Part shown: piece after piece, positions 46,043-54,093 of the stretch
Numbering within the stretch: the first letter of the stretch is position 1
Layout: every line of letters begins with the position of its first letter
DNA from: Geothrix terrae
Lineage (GTDB): Bacteria; Acidobacteriota; Holophagae; Holophagales; Holophagaceae
Reading direction: 5' to 3'
Length of the DNA: 64,000 bases
Assembly: GCF_022808775.1 (NCBI RefSeq)
Contig: NZ_JAKZLA010000001.1
Coordinates: 372,001-436,000 of the forward strand
Position numbers and translations under genes: made by a program
The notes under the pieces: generated by a model
The model's input: only the letters and a program-made list of their open reading frames with translations
What the model was told of the DNA's origin: nothing
The model's database searches: none

Positions 46043-46074
46043 AAGAAGATCGGAGCCGTGGCTCCGATCTTCTT
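46043..46074 (-). terminator. Second terminator-like hairpin in the tRNA-Met array
   Basis: Stem AAGAAGATCGGAGC with its complement and a four-base loop, directly next to a tRNA 3'-end remnant (TGGTGGCTGG at 46077-46086). It parallels the functional terminator at 46257-46291. Confidence 0.65.
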
Positions 46075-46256
46075 GGTGGTGGCTGGCGTAAGACTTCGGG
46101 CCACGTCCGCGTGGCCCGAAGGAGGCAGACTCGAACTGGCCAGCGGCTGGCCCCGGCCGCGGACGCTGCGCAGGCCCCGCTGGGGTCTTGCTCGCTGCGG
46201 CCTACTGGGCCGCCGCTGTTTCTCGGCAGTTCGAGTCTGCCGGCTGCGGTGGGCAT

Positions 46257-46291
46257 ACAAAAACACCGGAGCCGCGCGGCTCCGGTGTTTT
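46257..46291 (-). terminator. tRNA-Met terminator
   Basis: A 13-bp perfect stem (AAACACCGGAGCC with its complement, loop GCGC) is followed on the minus strand by a T run. It begins four bases after the tRNA 3' end. Confidence 0.88.
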
Positions 46292-46294
46292 GAG

Positions 46295-46371
46295 TGGTGG
46301 CTGGAGGCAGACTCGAACTGCCGACCTAGGGATTATGAGACCCTCGCTCTAACCACCTGAGCTACCCAGCC
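46295..46371 (-). tRNA. tRNA-Met (CAT anticodon), elongator-like
   Basis: 77 bases with encoded CCA. The acceptor stem GGCTGGG/TCCAGCC, D-arm GCTCAGGTGGTTAGAGC, anticodon loop CTCATAA and T-arm GGCAGTTCGAGTCTGCC are all present. The first pair G1-C72 argues for an elongator rather than an initiator. There is a T-T mismatch at the top of the anticodon stem. It lies 36 bases downstream of lutC on the same strand. Confidence 0.93.
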
Positions 46372-46407
46372 ATGAAGGAGCAGTCTAGCGCGAGGGTGGG
46401 CTTGCGT

Positions 46408-47070
46408 CTACGCCTGATCGTCCACGAGCACCACGATGAGGCGCTTGGGGCCGTGGACGCCGTAGGCGAGGGTCTGCTCGATGTCGGCGGTCTTGCTGGG
46501 GCCGGAGATCATCAGGGCGTTGGGAGGGAGGGCACGGCCCCAGCCCAGGGCCTTCACGGCGGACCAGAAGGTGTCGTGGATGGTGGAGGCGCGCAGCAGG
46601 GCGATGTGGATGGGCGGCACCAGGGACATGAGCCGCGGTTCCGCGGGCCCGGGCATCAGCAGGAGGCCGCCCGTCTCGGCCACGCCGCCCACGGTGCCCG
46701 TGAAGCCGGCATCCACGCCGTTGAAAAGCTCCTCCTTGAAGGTCTCCACGGGGCGGTCGTAGGGCTTCAGCGCCGGCCCGCCGGCGGGCCAGGCGGCAGC
46801 CAGGGCGGACCCGGCCTCGCTGGTGGGGCCATAGAGCAGGTTCTTCAGGCCTTCGCGTTCGCAGAAGCTACGGATGACGGCGGGCCAGTCCGCAGGGGTG
46901 GCTTCCAGGAACTCCGTGTGGACCGCTTCCATGCCCTTGCGGAGCTGGGCGGGGCGCTGGGCCGCGGGCCACTGCCGGCGCTCGAGGACGGCGGTGTCGA
47001 GGTCGGGCAGGGGGCCGGAATCGCCAGAGGCGCGGAGGCGGCCGAGAATGGCGGTGCGGGGATCATTCAT
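46408..47070 (-). CDS. lutC: Lactate utilization protein C
   Basis: This is the LUD-domain subunit of the LutABC L-lactate dehydrogenase complex, 220 residues. The family blocks DAGFTGTVGGVAETGGLLLM and RLMSLVPPIHIALLRAS and the C-terminal ISGPSKTADIEQTLAYGVHGPKRL are present. It overlaps lutB by eight bases and is the last gene of the lactate operon. It has no cofactor motif of its own. Confidence 0.95.
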   Translation of the reverse strand: MNDPRTAILGRLRASGDSGPLPDLDTAVLERRQWPAAQRPAQLRKGMEAVHTEFLEATPADWPAVIRSFCEREGLKNLLYGPTSEAGSALAAAWPAGGPALKPYDRPVETFKEELFNGVDAGFTGTVGGVAETGGLLLMPGPAEPRLMSLVPPIHIALLRASTIHDTFWSAVKALGWGRALPPNALMISGPSKTADIEQTLAYGVHGPKRLIVVLVDDQA

Positions 47071-48496
47071 GGGGGACTCCCTCGGCGCGCATGCGCTCGC
47101 TCAGCGAGCGGCGGGCCGGAACGGGTTTGGTGCGGGACTGGGTCCAGTTCTTGATCAGGGGCGCGTTGGCGGGCAGGGCCTTCCCGAAGCGTGTGGCAAA
47201 CCATGTGGCCACCCGGTACAGGCCCGGGCGCTTGATCACGCCGGCCCACAGACGCCAGGCCCAGTCCTCGGTGGCCGTGCGGCCCGTGCCCTTGCCAGCC
47301 ACCTTCGAACCCAGGTCCTCGTGGGTGGCTTCCCGGCGCAGGCGAACCAGGATCTCGGGGATGGGGATCTCCACGGGACAGACCTCGCCGCAGGCTCCGC
47401 ACAAGCTGGAGCCGTGGATGAGGTCATGGCGGACACCCACGCCTTCCATCTGCGGGGTGAGGATCTTGCCGATGGGGCCGGGATAGATGGCCTCGTAGGC
47501 GTGGCCGCCCACGCGGGTGTAGACGGGGCAGTGGTTCATGCAGGCGCCGCAGCGGATGCAGCGCAGGGTGGCCCGGAGCTGTGGATCCGCATAGATCCGC
47601 GACCGGCCGTTGTCCAGGATGACCAGGTGCACTTCCTGAGGTCCGTCCTTCTCGCCCTCGCCCCGGGGGCCGGTGATGAGGTTGAAGTAGGTGCTCACGG
47701 CCTGGCCCGTGGCCGAGCGGGTGAGGATGGAATAGAGCGGCGCCGCGTCCTCCAGCCGAGCCACCACCTTCTCCAGGCCCATGACGGCGATGTGGATGGG
47801 CGGAACGTGGGTGCTCATGCGACCGTTGCCTTCGTTCTCCACGAGGCACAGCGTCCCCGTCTCCGCCACGGCGAAGTTCACGCCGGAGAGGCCGGCGTCG
47901 GCGTTCAGGAACTTCTCGCGCAGTACCTTGCGGGCCATGGCCGTGAGCTCGTCCACGTCCTCGGTGTACTTCGCGTCCTTGATCTTCTGGCTGAACTGCC
48001 GGGCGATCTGGTCCTTGTTCTTGTGGATGGCCGGCATGATGATGTGGCTCGGCGTCTCGCCGTCCTGCTGGATGATGTACTCTCCCAGGTCGGACTCCAG
48101 CGCCTCGATGCCGTGCTTCTCCAGGAAGGCGTTGAGGTGCATCTCTTCGGAGACCATGCTCTTGCCCTTGACCATGGTCTTGGCACCGCGGGCCTCGAGC
48201 AGGCCCAGGATCAGCTCATTGGCCTGCTCGCAGGTCTCGGCCCAGTGAACCTTGATGCCGTTCTTGGCGCAGCTGGCCTCCAGCTGCTCGAGCAGCTCCG
48301 GCAGGCAGAGGAGGCTGCGGGAGCGGATGGCCGTGCTGAGGTCGCGCAGGTCCTGCAGGTCCCGCGGATCGGGGAACTGCGCCTTGCGCTTGGCGATGAG
48401 GCCGTCCATGGCCCGGCGGAAGTTGGCCCGGAGCTGGGGATCCAGCAGAGCCTTTGCGGCGGCATCGCGGAAGTGGACTTCGTTCTCAGCGTGCAC
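47063..48496 (-). CDS. lutB: Lactate utilization iron-sulfur protein B
   Basis: This is a 477-residue LUD plus ferredoxin-type protein that carries electrons from lactate. The LUD domain has KSMVSEEMHLNAFLEKHGIE and GVNFAVAETGTLCLVENEGN. Two [4Fe-4S] clusters are bound by CIRCGACMNHCPVY and CGACGEVCPVEI. The start is a GTG at 48496 with GGGAG seven bases upstream, overlapping the lutA end by 11 bases; the longer frame to 48568 reads through lutA in another frame. Confidence 0.95.
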   Translation of the reverse strand: MHAENEVHFRDAAAKALLDPQLRANFRRAMDGLIAKRKAQFPDPRDLQDLRDLSTAIRSRSLLCLPELLEQLEASCAKNGIKVHWAETCEQANELILGLLEARGAKTMVKGKSMVSEEMHLNAFLEKHGIEALESDLGEYIIQQDGETPSHIIMPAIHKNKDQIARQFSQKIKDAKYTEDVDELTAMARKVLREKFLNADAGLSGVNFAVAETGTLCLVENEGNGRMSTHVPPIHIAVMGLEKVVARLEDAAPLYSILTRSATGQAVSTYFNLITGPRGEGEKDGPQEVHLVILDNGRSRIYADPQLRATLRCIRCGACMNHCPVYTRVGGHAYEAIYPGPIGKILTPQMEGVGVRHDLIHGSSLCGACGEVCPVEIPIPEILVRLRREATHEDLGSKVAGKGTGRTATEDWAWRLWAGVIKRPGLYRVATWFATRFGKALPANAPLIKNWTQSRTKPVPARRSLSERMRAEGVPHE

Positions 48497-49232
48497 GGGT
48501 GCGCTCCCACAGGAATTCGGCGATGTGCTGGACCTTGAGCTGGCTGCGTTTGGCCTCCAGCGCGCCATTCACGTTCATCAGGCAGCCACCGTCCGTGGAC
48601 AGGACGACGGAGGCCCCCGTGGCGGTGGCATCGGCGATCTTGTCCGCGACCATGGCCCCGGAGATTTCCGGATGGCGCACGGCGAAGGTGCCGCCGAAGC
48701 CGCAGCACTCGTATTCCCGGGCAAGAGGCGCCAGCTCCACGTTCGCAAGCTGGCCGATGAGGGCCTGGGGCTCGCCCTTCAGGCCCAGGTCGCGAACGGC
48801 ATGGCAGGAGCTGTGCCAGGTGACCTTCACCGGCTCGCCCAGGTCCTTGAGCTTCACGTCCAGCACGTCCACCAGGAACTGGGTCAGTTCATAGACCCGG
48901 GCACTGAAGGCGCGGACCTTGGCCTCATCCGGCTGGCCATGGAACAGCTCAGGGTAGTGGACCTTCATCATCCCCGCGCAGCTGCCGGAGGGCAGGATGA
49001 CGGGCAGGTCCTCGGGGAAGAGGGCCACCTGGGTCCGGGCCACGTCCCGGGCCTCCTCGAAGTAGCCGCAGTTGAAGGCGGGCTGGCCGCAGCAGGTCTG
49101 GCCGTCGGGGAAGACGACCTCCACGCCCGCCCGGCGCAGGAGCTGGATGCCGGCCATGCCGGCATCCGGGAAGAACAGGTCCACCAGGCAGGTGCCGTAG
49201 AAGTAGACCCTCTTGGGCTTGGTACCGTTCAC
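48486..49232 (-). CDS. lutA: Lactate utilization protein A, CCG-domain Fe-S protein
   Basis: It has 248 residues with two cysteine-rich CCG domains: FPDGQTCCGQPAFNCGY and LAREYECCGFGGTFAV, with SSCHAVRDLG between. Homologous CCG domains bind Fe-S clusters in LutA, GlcF and heterodisulfide reductase subunits. With LutB and LutC it oxidises L-lactate to pyruvate. It overlaps the upstream dehydrogenase gene by four bases. Confidence 0.94.
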   Translation of the reverse strand: MNGTKPKRVYFYGTCLVDLFFPDAGMAGIQLLRRAGVEVVFPDGQTCCGQPAFNCGYFEEARDVARTQVALFPEDLPVILPSGSCAGMMKVHYPELFHGQPDEAKVRAFSARVYELTQFLVDVLDVKLKDLGEPVKVTWHSSCHAVRDLGLKGEPQALIGQLANVELAPLAREYECCGFGGTFAVRHPEISGAMVADKIADATATGASVVLSTDGGCLMNVNGALEAKRSQLKVQHIAEFLWERTRAR

Positions 49233-52084
49233 TTGGAGGCCTCCGGTCGGGTGGCGGATTCGAGAAGGTACAGGAAGCTACGATACACCTGGCCCGTGGA
49301 CCGGGTCATGCCCACCTCGCAGGTTCGGCTGCTGGCGTAGTAGCCGTCGAAGGACTGGGCCTTCACCTCCCGCGCCTCGTGCTTGGTGGCCGAGGCGGTC
49401 AGCTCCGCATGAGTGAAGCCGCGATCCCCGGCGAAGCCGCAGCAGCCCGCGTCCCGGGGCACCACGACCTTCTCTGAGCAGGCCTTGGCGACGCCCTCCA
49501 GCTTGGGCAGGAGGTTCATCTTGGTGATGGAGCAGACCGGGTGGAGGACCACTGAGTCGACCTTCTTCGTCACGCGCAGGCGGGGCAGCAGCACATCATT
49601 GGCAAAGGATGGGCTGTCGAGGATCTTCAACTTGTCGAACTTCGCCTGGTTCTCGGGCGTGAGGTAGCCGCGGCTGGTGAGCACGCCATAGGTGCAGGGG
49701 CTGGTGTCCATGACGATGGCCAGGCGGCCCTGCTGGCTCCACTCCCAGAACTTCTCGATGGTGCGGTTGATCGTGTAGCGGTGGGCCTCGTCGTAGCCTT
49801 TGGAGCTGAAGGGCACCCCGCAGCAGATCCCCTCCACGTCGAAGGGGATGTGGACCGGGTAGCCGGCCCGCTGGGACACCTTCACCAGGGCCTCCACCAG
49901 GCTCATCTCCTCGGGCTCGCCGGGCAGGTGGCCCATCATGCGGGAGAGGCAGGCGGGGAAGTAGATGGCCTGCGCCCCTTCCAGGGACGTGGAGGGCAGG
50001 GGCGCCTTGGCCGGCTTGGGCATCTCCGGGCTCCACTGGTGGGAGGCGCCGAAGGCCTTCATGATCCGGGTGATGAATGGCATGGCCTTGGGACCGAAGA
50101 TGCTCTGCACCAGGTGGCCGGAGCGGAGCGCCAGGCGCATGGCCGGCTCCACGGTGGCGAAGTTGCGAGCCACGGAGAGGGCGATCTTCTGGGCGCGGCG
50201 GCTGTGGCTGGCGCGGCGGAAGCGCTTGGTGAGCTGGCCGGTGTCGATGCCCACGGGGCAGGCCGTGGCGCAGAGGCCGTCGGTCGCGCAGGTGTCCAGC
50301 GCCATGTAGGGGAAGGCCTCCTGGAGCGAGGAGAGCAGGGCGGGATTCTCGCGGTTGCCCTCCAGGCGGGCCATCTCGCGGCGCACCACGATGCGCTGCC
50401 GGGGCGTGAGGGTCAGCTCGCGGCTGGGGCACTTGGGCTCGCAGTAGCCGCACTCGATGCACTTGTCGACTTCCTCCTCTACGCCGGGCATGGGCTTGAG
50501 GTTGGACAGGTGGCAGTGGGGATCGGCGTTGAGGATGACTCCGGGGTTCAGCAGGCGCTCGGGGTCCACCAGGTTTTTGAGCTTCTCCATGACGCCCTTG
50601 GCCTCGGGGCCCCACTCGGCCTCCACGAAGGGCGCCATGTTGCGGCCCGTGCCGTGTTCAGCCTTGAGCGCGCCATCGTACTTCTTGACCACCAGTTCCA
50701 CCACGTCGTCGATGAGGGCCGAGTAGCGGTCCACGGCGGTCTGGTCGTTGAAGGACTGGGTGATGACGAAGTGCAGGTTGCCGTCCTTGGCGTGGCCGAA
50801 GAGGATGGCCTCGTCGTAGCGGTGCTTGGCGAAGAGCTTTGTGAGGTCCACGGCGGCGTCGGCGAGCTTCTCGATGGGGAAGGCCACATCCTCGATGAGG
50901 ACCGTGGTGCCCCGCTGGCGGACCGCGCCCACGGAGGGGAAGGTGCCGGAGCGGATCTTCCACATGAGGGCCTGCTCCACAGGATCGTGGGTGAAGCGGG
51001 CGGGCTCCAGCAGCGTCAGGTGGGCGGCAGCGTCCAGGGCCAGGCGCTCAAGTTCGGCGCGGGCGGATTCGTCCTTGCCCTGGAACTCGACCAGGAGGGC
51101 GGCGGCGCCCTCGGGCAGGGTCTTGATGGTGGGGGGCACGCCGGCCTGGTTCTCCACGGAGCGGAGCGAGGCACGGTCCAGCAGCTCCAGGGCGGCGGCG
51201 CCGGCGTCGCGCAGGGGGACGATGGCCGCGCAGGCGGCATGGAGGTCGGGGAAGATCAGGAAGCCCGTCACCTTGACCGGAAGATCTGGAACGGTGTTCA
51301 GCACGGCCTCGGCGATGAAGGCCAGGGTGCCCTCGGAACCCACCAGTACGTTCCGGAAGATGTCCACGGGCCGGTCGAAGTCGATGAAGGCGTTGAGGGA
51401 GTAGCCCGTGGTGTTCTTCATCTTGTACTTGGCCCGGATCCGGTCGGCCAGGGGGCGGTTCGCCTCGATCTCGGCCTTCAGCTTCAGCAGCCCCTCGGTC
51501 AGGGCCGGCTCAGCCTCGCGGAAGCGTTGGTCGGCATCGGGCGCGGCCGTGTCGATCACCGTGCCGGAGGGAAGCACGAAGGTCAGGGACTCCAGCGTGT
51601 GGTAGGCGTTCTGCACCACGCCGCAGCACATGCCGCTGGAGTTGTTGTTGAGGATGCCGCCCACTGTGCAGGTGTTGATGGAGGCCGGATCGGGGCCCAT
51701 CTTCGCGCGGAACATCCGCAGGGCGTGGTTGACGTGGGCGCCGATGACGCCGGGCTGCACCTTCACCTTGGCGCCGCCTTCCAACACCTGGATGCCCCGC
51801 CAGTTGCGGGCTACCTCCACCAGGATGCCGTCGGAGACGGACTGGCCGGAGAGGCTGGTGCCCGCCGCCCGGAACGTCATGGGGGTGCGGGTTTCGTGGC
51901 TGACGCGGAACAGGGACTTGACCTCTTCCACATCGGCCGCGAAGACCACCGCCTTGGGGATGAGACGGTAGAAGCTCGCGTCGGCGGCGAAGGCGATCAG
52001 GTCCACGGGGCGGTCGAGCACGCGGTCCGGCCCGACGATGGAGACGAGGGAATCCCTCAGGGAAGTGGCGGTGGCGGTACTCAT
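49229..52084 (-). CDS. FAD and Fe-S D-lactate dehydrogenase-type oxidoreductase
   Basis: This is a 951-residue single-chain fusion. The N-terminal FAD-binding domain (about 35-215) includes TPMTFRAAGTSLSGQSVSDG and VGGILNNNSSGMCCG. The FAD-oxidase C domain (about 285-535) has ILFGHAKDGNLHFV and AEHGTGRNMAPFVE. A ferredoxin-type module has CIECGYCEPKCPS and CATDGLCATACPVG. C-terminal CCG domains have ICCGVPFSSKG and GCCGFAGDRGF. This matches Dld-II/GlcD-GlcF-like D-lactate dehydrogenases that feed quinone or cytochromes. The ATG at 52084 is preferred over 52093 by ribosome-site spacing. Confidence 0.92.
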   Translation of the reverse strand: MSTATATSLRDSLVSIVGPDRVLDRPVDLIAFAADASFYRLIPKAVVFAADVEEVKSLFRVSHETRTPMTFRAAGTSLSGQSVSDGILVEVARNWRGIQVLEGGAKVKVQPGVIGAHVNHALRMFRAKMGPDPASINTCTVGGILNNNSSGMCCGVVQNAYHTLESLTFVLPSGTVIDTAAPDADQRFREAEPALTEGLLKLKAEIEANRPLADRIRAKYKMKNTTGYSLNAFIDFDRPVDIFRNVLVGSEGTLAFIAEAVLNTVPDLPVKVTGFLIFPDLHAACAAIVPLRDAGAAALELLDRASLRSVENQAGVPPTIKTLPEGAAALLVEFQGKDESARAELERLALDAAAHLTLLEPARFTHDPVEQALMWKIRSGTFPSVGAVRQRGTTVLIEDVAFPIEKLADAAVDLTKLFAKHRYDEAILFGHAKDGNLHFVITQSFNDQTAVDRYSALIDDVVELVVKKYDGALKAEHGTGRNMAPFVEAEWGPEAKGVMEKLKNLVDPERLLNPGVILNADPHCHLSNLKPMPGVEEEVDKCIECGYCEPKCPSRELTLTPRQRIVVRREMARLEGNRENPALLSSLQEAFPYMALDTCATDGLCATACPVGIDTGQLTKRFRRASHSRRAQKIALSVARNFATVEPAMRLALRSGHLVQSIFGPKAMPFITRIMKAFGASHQWSPEMPKPAKAPLPSTSLEGAQAIYFPACLSRMMGHLPGEPEEMSLVEALVKVSQRAGYPVHIPFDVEGICCGVPFSSKGYDEAHRYTINRTIEKFWEWSQQGRLAIVMDTSPCTYGVLTSRGYLTPENQAKFDKLKILDSPSFANDVLLPRLRVTKKVDSVVLHPVCSITKMNLLPKLEGVAKACSEKVVVPRDAGCCGFAGDRGFTHAELTASATKHEAREVKAQSFDGYYASSRTCEVGMTRSTGQVYRSFLYLLESATRPEASK

Positions 52085-52115
52085 GAGAAACATCCTCTGG
52101 GTCGGGGTATCGCGG

Positions 52116-52152
52116 AAAAAGGTCCCGCCGGCCTGCTGGGCGCGGCGGGACC
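52116..52152 (-). terminator. Attenuator between lactate permease and dehydrogenase genes
   Basis: On the minus strand a 9-bp stem (GGTCCCGCC/GGCGGGACC) is followed by TTTTT (52120-52116). It sits in the 96-base gap inside the operon, so it should reduce expression of the dehydrogenase genes relative to the permease, or be a regulated stop. Confidence 0.82.
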
Positions 52153-52180
52153 CGGGTCTTACGTCAAGATGCCGCCCGGC

Positions 52181-53938
52181 CTACTTGGCAGGGGCGGGGG
52201 CGGGCAGGGTGGCCGGAGCGGCCGGGGCCGCCGGAGCAGGCGCGGTCACGGCGGCAGGGGCCGGAGGCAGCTGGGGCATCCAGTTGGCGGGCAGCACCTT
52301 CGCGTAGAGGAAGATCACGACGCCGACCATGGCCGCCAGGGCCAGGCTGTGGAAGAACACGTAGCGGAGGATGGTGCCTTCCTCGCCCTGCTGGTTGGTG
52401 GCGACGGAGGCCACCACGAGGCTCTGGGCGTCGATCATCTTGCCCATGACGCCGCCGGTGGTGTTGGCCGCGGCGGTGAGGATGGGGTTCAGGCCCAACT
52501 GCTGGGCGGTGATCTTCTGGAGGCCGCCGAACAGCACGTTGGAGGAGGTGTCGCTGCCGGTCAGGGCCACGCCCAGCCAGCCCAGCATGGCGCTGAAGAA
52601 GGGGAAGAGGACGCCGGTGCTGGCGAAGGCCAGGCCCATGGTGGCGTCGAGACCCGCCGCCTTGGAGGTGAAGCCCAGGGCCAGCATGGCCGCGATGGTG
52701 AGCAGGGAGATCTTCACGCGGGCGACCGTCTTGCCGAAGATCTTGAGCAGTTCCACGGGGCCGAAACCGGCCAGCAGGCCGCTGCAGATGCCGGCGAGGA
52801 GGAGGCTGGTGCCGGTGAGGGAGAGCCAGTTGAAGGTCCAGACGGCGGGCTCCTTGGAGACCTTGGCCACGACGGGGGGGGCCTTCTGGACATTGTTGTG
52901 GAGCAGGGGGATCTCGATGTTCTTGACGGTGTAGCCGTAGAGGAAGTTCGGCTTGTCCTTGGTGCCGCCGTTGAGGAAGGTCTTCACGTGGGGGGTGCCC
53001 CAGGCGAACACGAAGAGGGACAGGAACACCCAGGGCATCCAGGCCTTCACGACCTTGCCGGTGCCGTGGCTCGGGCCGGACTCGTGGGCTTCCTCGCGCT
53101 CGTGCTCATAGCGCCAGATGGTCTTGGGCTGCCAGACCTTGAGGAACAGGACCAGGGCGACCATGGAGACGATGGCGCCGATGATGTCCACCAGCCAGGG
53201 GCCGTGGAAGTTGCTCACAAGGAACTGGGTGATGGCGAAGCTGCCGCCAGCCACGAGGCAGGCCGGCCAGACTTCCAGCATCGCCTTGCGCCCCGCCATG
53301 GTCCAGATGATCCAGAACGGCACGATCAGGGAGAAGAAGGGCAGGATGCGTCCCGCGGCGGCGCTCAGCATCTCGAGCGGCAGGCCGGTCACGCCAGCGA
53401 GGGCGAGGAGTGGGCTGCCCAGGGCGCCGTAGGCCACCGGGGCCGTGTTGCCGATGAGGGCGATGCCGGCGGCCTGGAGGGGTCGGAAGCCCAGGCCGAT
53501 CAGCATGGCCGCGGAGATCGCCACGGGCGTGCCGAAGCCGGCCGCGCCCTCGATGAAGGCGCCGAAGCTGAAGGCGATCAGCAGGGCCTGGATGCGCCGG
53601 TCGGCCGCCAGGCCGGCGATGGAGTGCTTCACCACTTCGAAATCGCCGGATTTCACCGTGATGTCATAGATGAAGATGGCGTTGAGCACGATCCAGCCGA
53701 TGGGGAGCAGGCCGTAGAGGGCGCCGTGCACCGCGGCCATGCCCGCCATGCCCGCCGGCATCCTGTAGACGAGGACGGCCACCACGTAACAGGTGAGGAG
53801 GCCGAGGATGGCTGAGTAGTGAGCCTTCACATGCTTGGCGAGGAAGCCTAGCAATACGAAGACCGGCAGCGCGGCCACCAGGGCGGAGAGGAAGATATTC
53901 CCCGCTACCGGGGAATAGACTTGAGTCCAGGGAGTCAT
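52181..53938 (-). CDS. lctP: L-lactate permease
   Basis: This is a LctP/GlcA-family proton-coupled lactate importer of 585 residues with about twelve membrane helices. Family blocks are FSFGAFIEGAAGFGTPVAISAAML (seen as SFGAFIEGAAGFGTP), GNTAPVAYGALGSP, GWLGVALTGSDTSSN and NTTGGVMGKMID. The C-terminus carries a low-complexity Ala/Pro tail of about 30 residues. The start at 53938 follows AGGAGG; the upstream extension to 54064 runs through the regulatory region. It is the first gene of the lactate operon. Confidence 0.95.
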   Translation of the reverse strand: MTPWTQVYSPVAGNIFLSALVAALPVFVLLGFLAKHVKAHYSAILGLLTCYVVAVLVYRMPAGMAGMAAVHGALYGLLPIGWIVLNAIFIYDITVKSGDFEVVKHSIAGLAADRRIQALLIAFSFGAFIEGAAGFGTPVAISAAMLIGLGFRPLQAAGIALIGNTAPVAYGALGSPLLALAGVTGLPLEMLSAAAGRILPFFSLIVPFWIIWTMAGRKAMLEVWPACLVAGGSFAITQFLVSNFHGPWLVDIIGAIVSMVALVLFLKVWQPKTIWRYEHEREEAHESGPSHGTGKVVKAWMPWVFLSLFVFAWGTPHVKTFLNGGTKDKPNFLYGYTVKNIEIPLLHNNVQKAPPVVAKVSKEPAVWTFNWLSLTGTSLLLAGICSGLLAGFGPVELLKIFGKTVARVKISLLTIAAMLALGFTSKAAGLDATMGLAFASTGVLFPFFSAMLGWLGVALTGSDTSSNVLFGGLQKITAQQLGLNPILTAAANTTGGVMGKMIDAQSLVVASVATNQQGEEGTILRYVFFHSLALAAMVGVVIFLYAKVLPANWMPQLPPAPAAVTAPAPAAPAAPATLPAPAPAK

Positions 53939-54018
53939 GCTGCCTCCTGAAAAGGGGGTAGGGGATGAAAAGGTAGAGTTTTGGTAAAGAACCTGGCAGA
54001 AGCCTACAATGGGTCTAG

Positions 54019-54029
54019 TGGTCAGACCA
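54019..54029. promoter_or_regulatory. GntR/FadR-type operator in the lctP-regulator intergenic region
   Basis: TGGTCAGACCA is an exact TGGT-N3-ACCA dyad as bound by FadR-subfamily regulators. It lies between the divergent lactate operon and the GntR gene, 81 bases from the lctP start and 65 from the regulator start, so it can control both. Confidence 0.72.
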
Positions 54030-54093
54030 TACGCAAGAACCCGGTTTTTGATCACATTTCGCATCTCATTCGCTTTTCGTCACTTAGGATGAT

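Larger units (their letters stand above)
45907..46294 (-). repeat. Tandem tRNA-Met-derived repeat array (two units) with terminator copies
   Basis: Plus-strand copies of the tRNA-Met T-arm complement, GGCAGACTCGAACTGGC, lie at 45907-45923 and 46124-46140; the true T-arm is at 46306-46322. Inverted copies lie at 46007-46022 and 46225-46241. Each inverted/direct pair encloses a GC-rich core: 45924-46000 (77 bases) and 46141-46218 (78 bases). The cores are closed by 7-bp stems of different sequence (GTGTGGC/GCCACAC; CAGCGGC/GCCGCTG). Each unit also carries a terminator hairpin followed by TGGTGGCTGG, the complement of the tRNA 3' end. The unit period is about 190-215 bases. No protein gene is credible here. 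Confidence 0.8.

Noticed and set aside
45415-46293. Long open frames across the tRNA-Met repeat region
   Set aside because: They read through antisense of the aldo-keto reductase, T-arm copies and terminator hairpins; composition is typical of translated repeats, and no ribosome site is present.
49781-53815. Giant plus-strand frame across the lactate locus
   Set aside because: Antisense shadow of the dehydrogenase and permease genes, which have complete family motifs on the minus strand.
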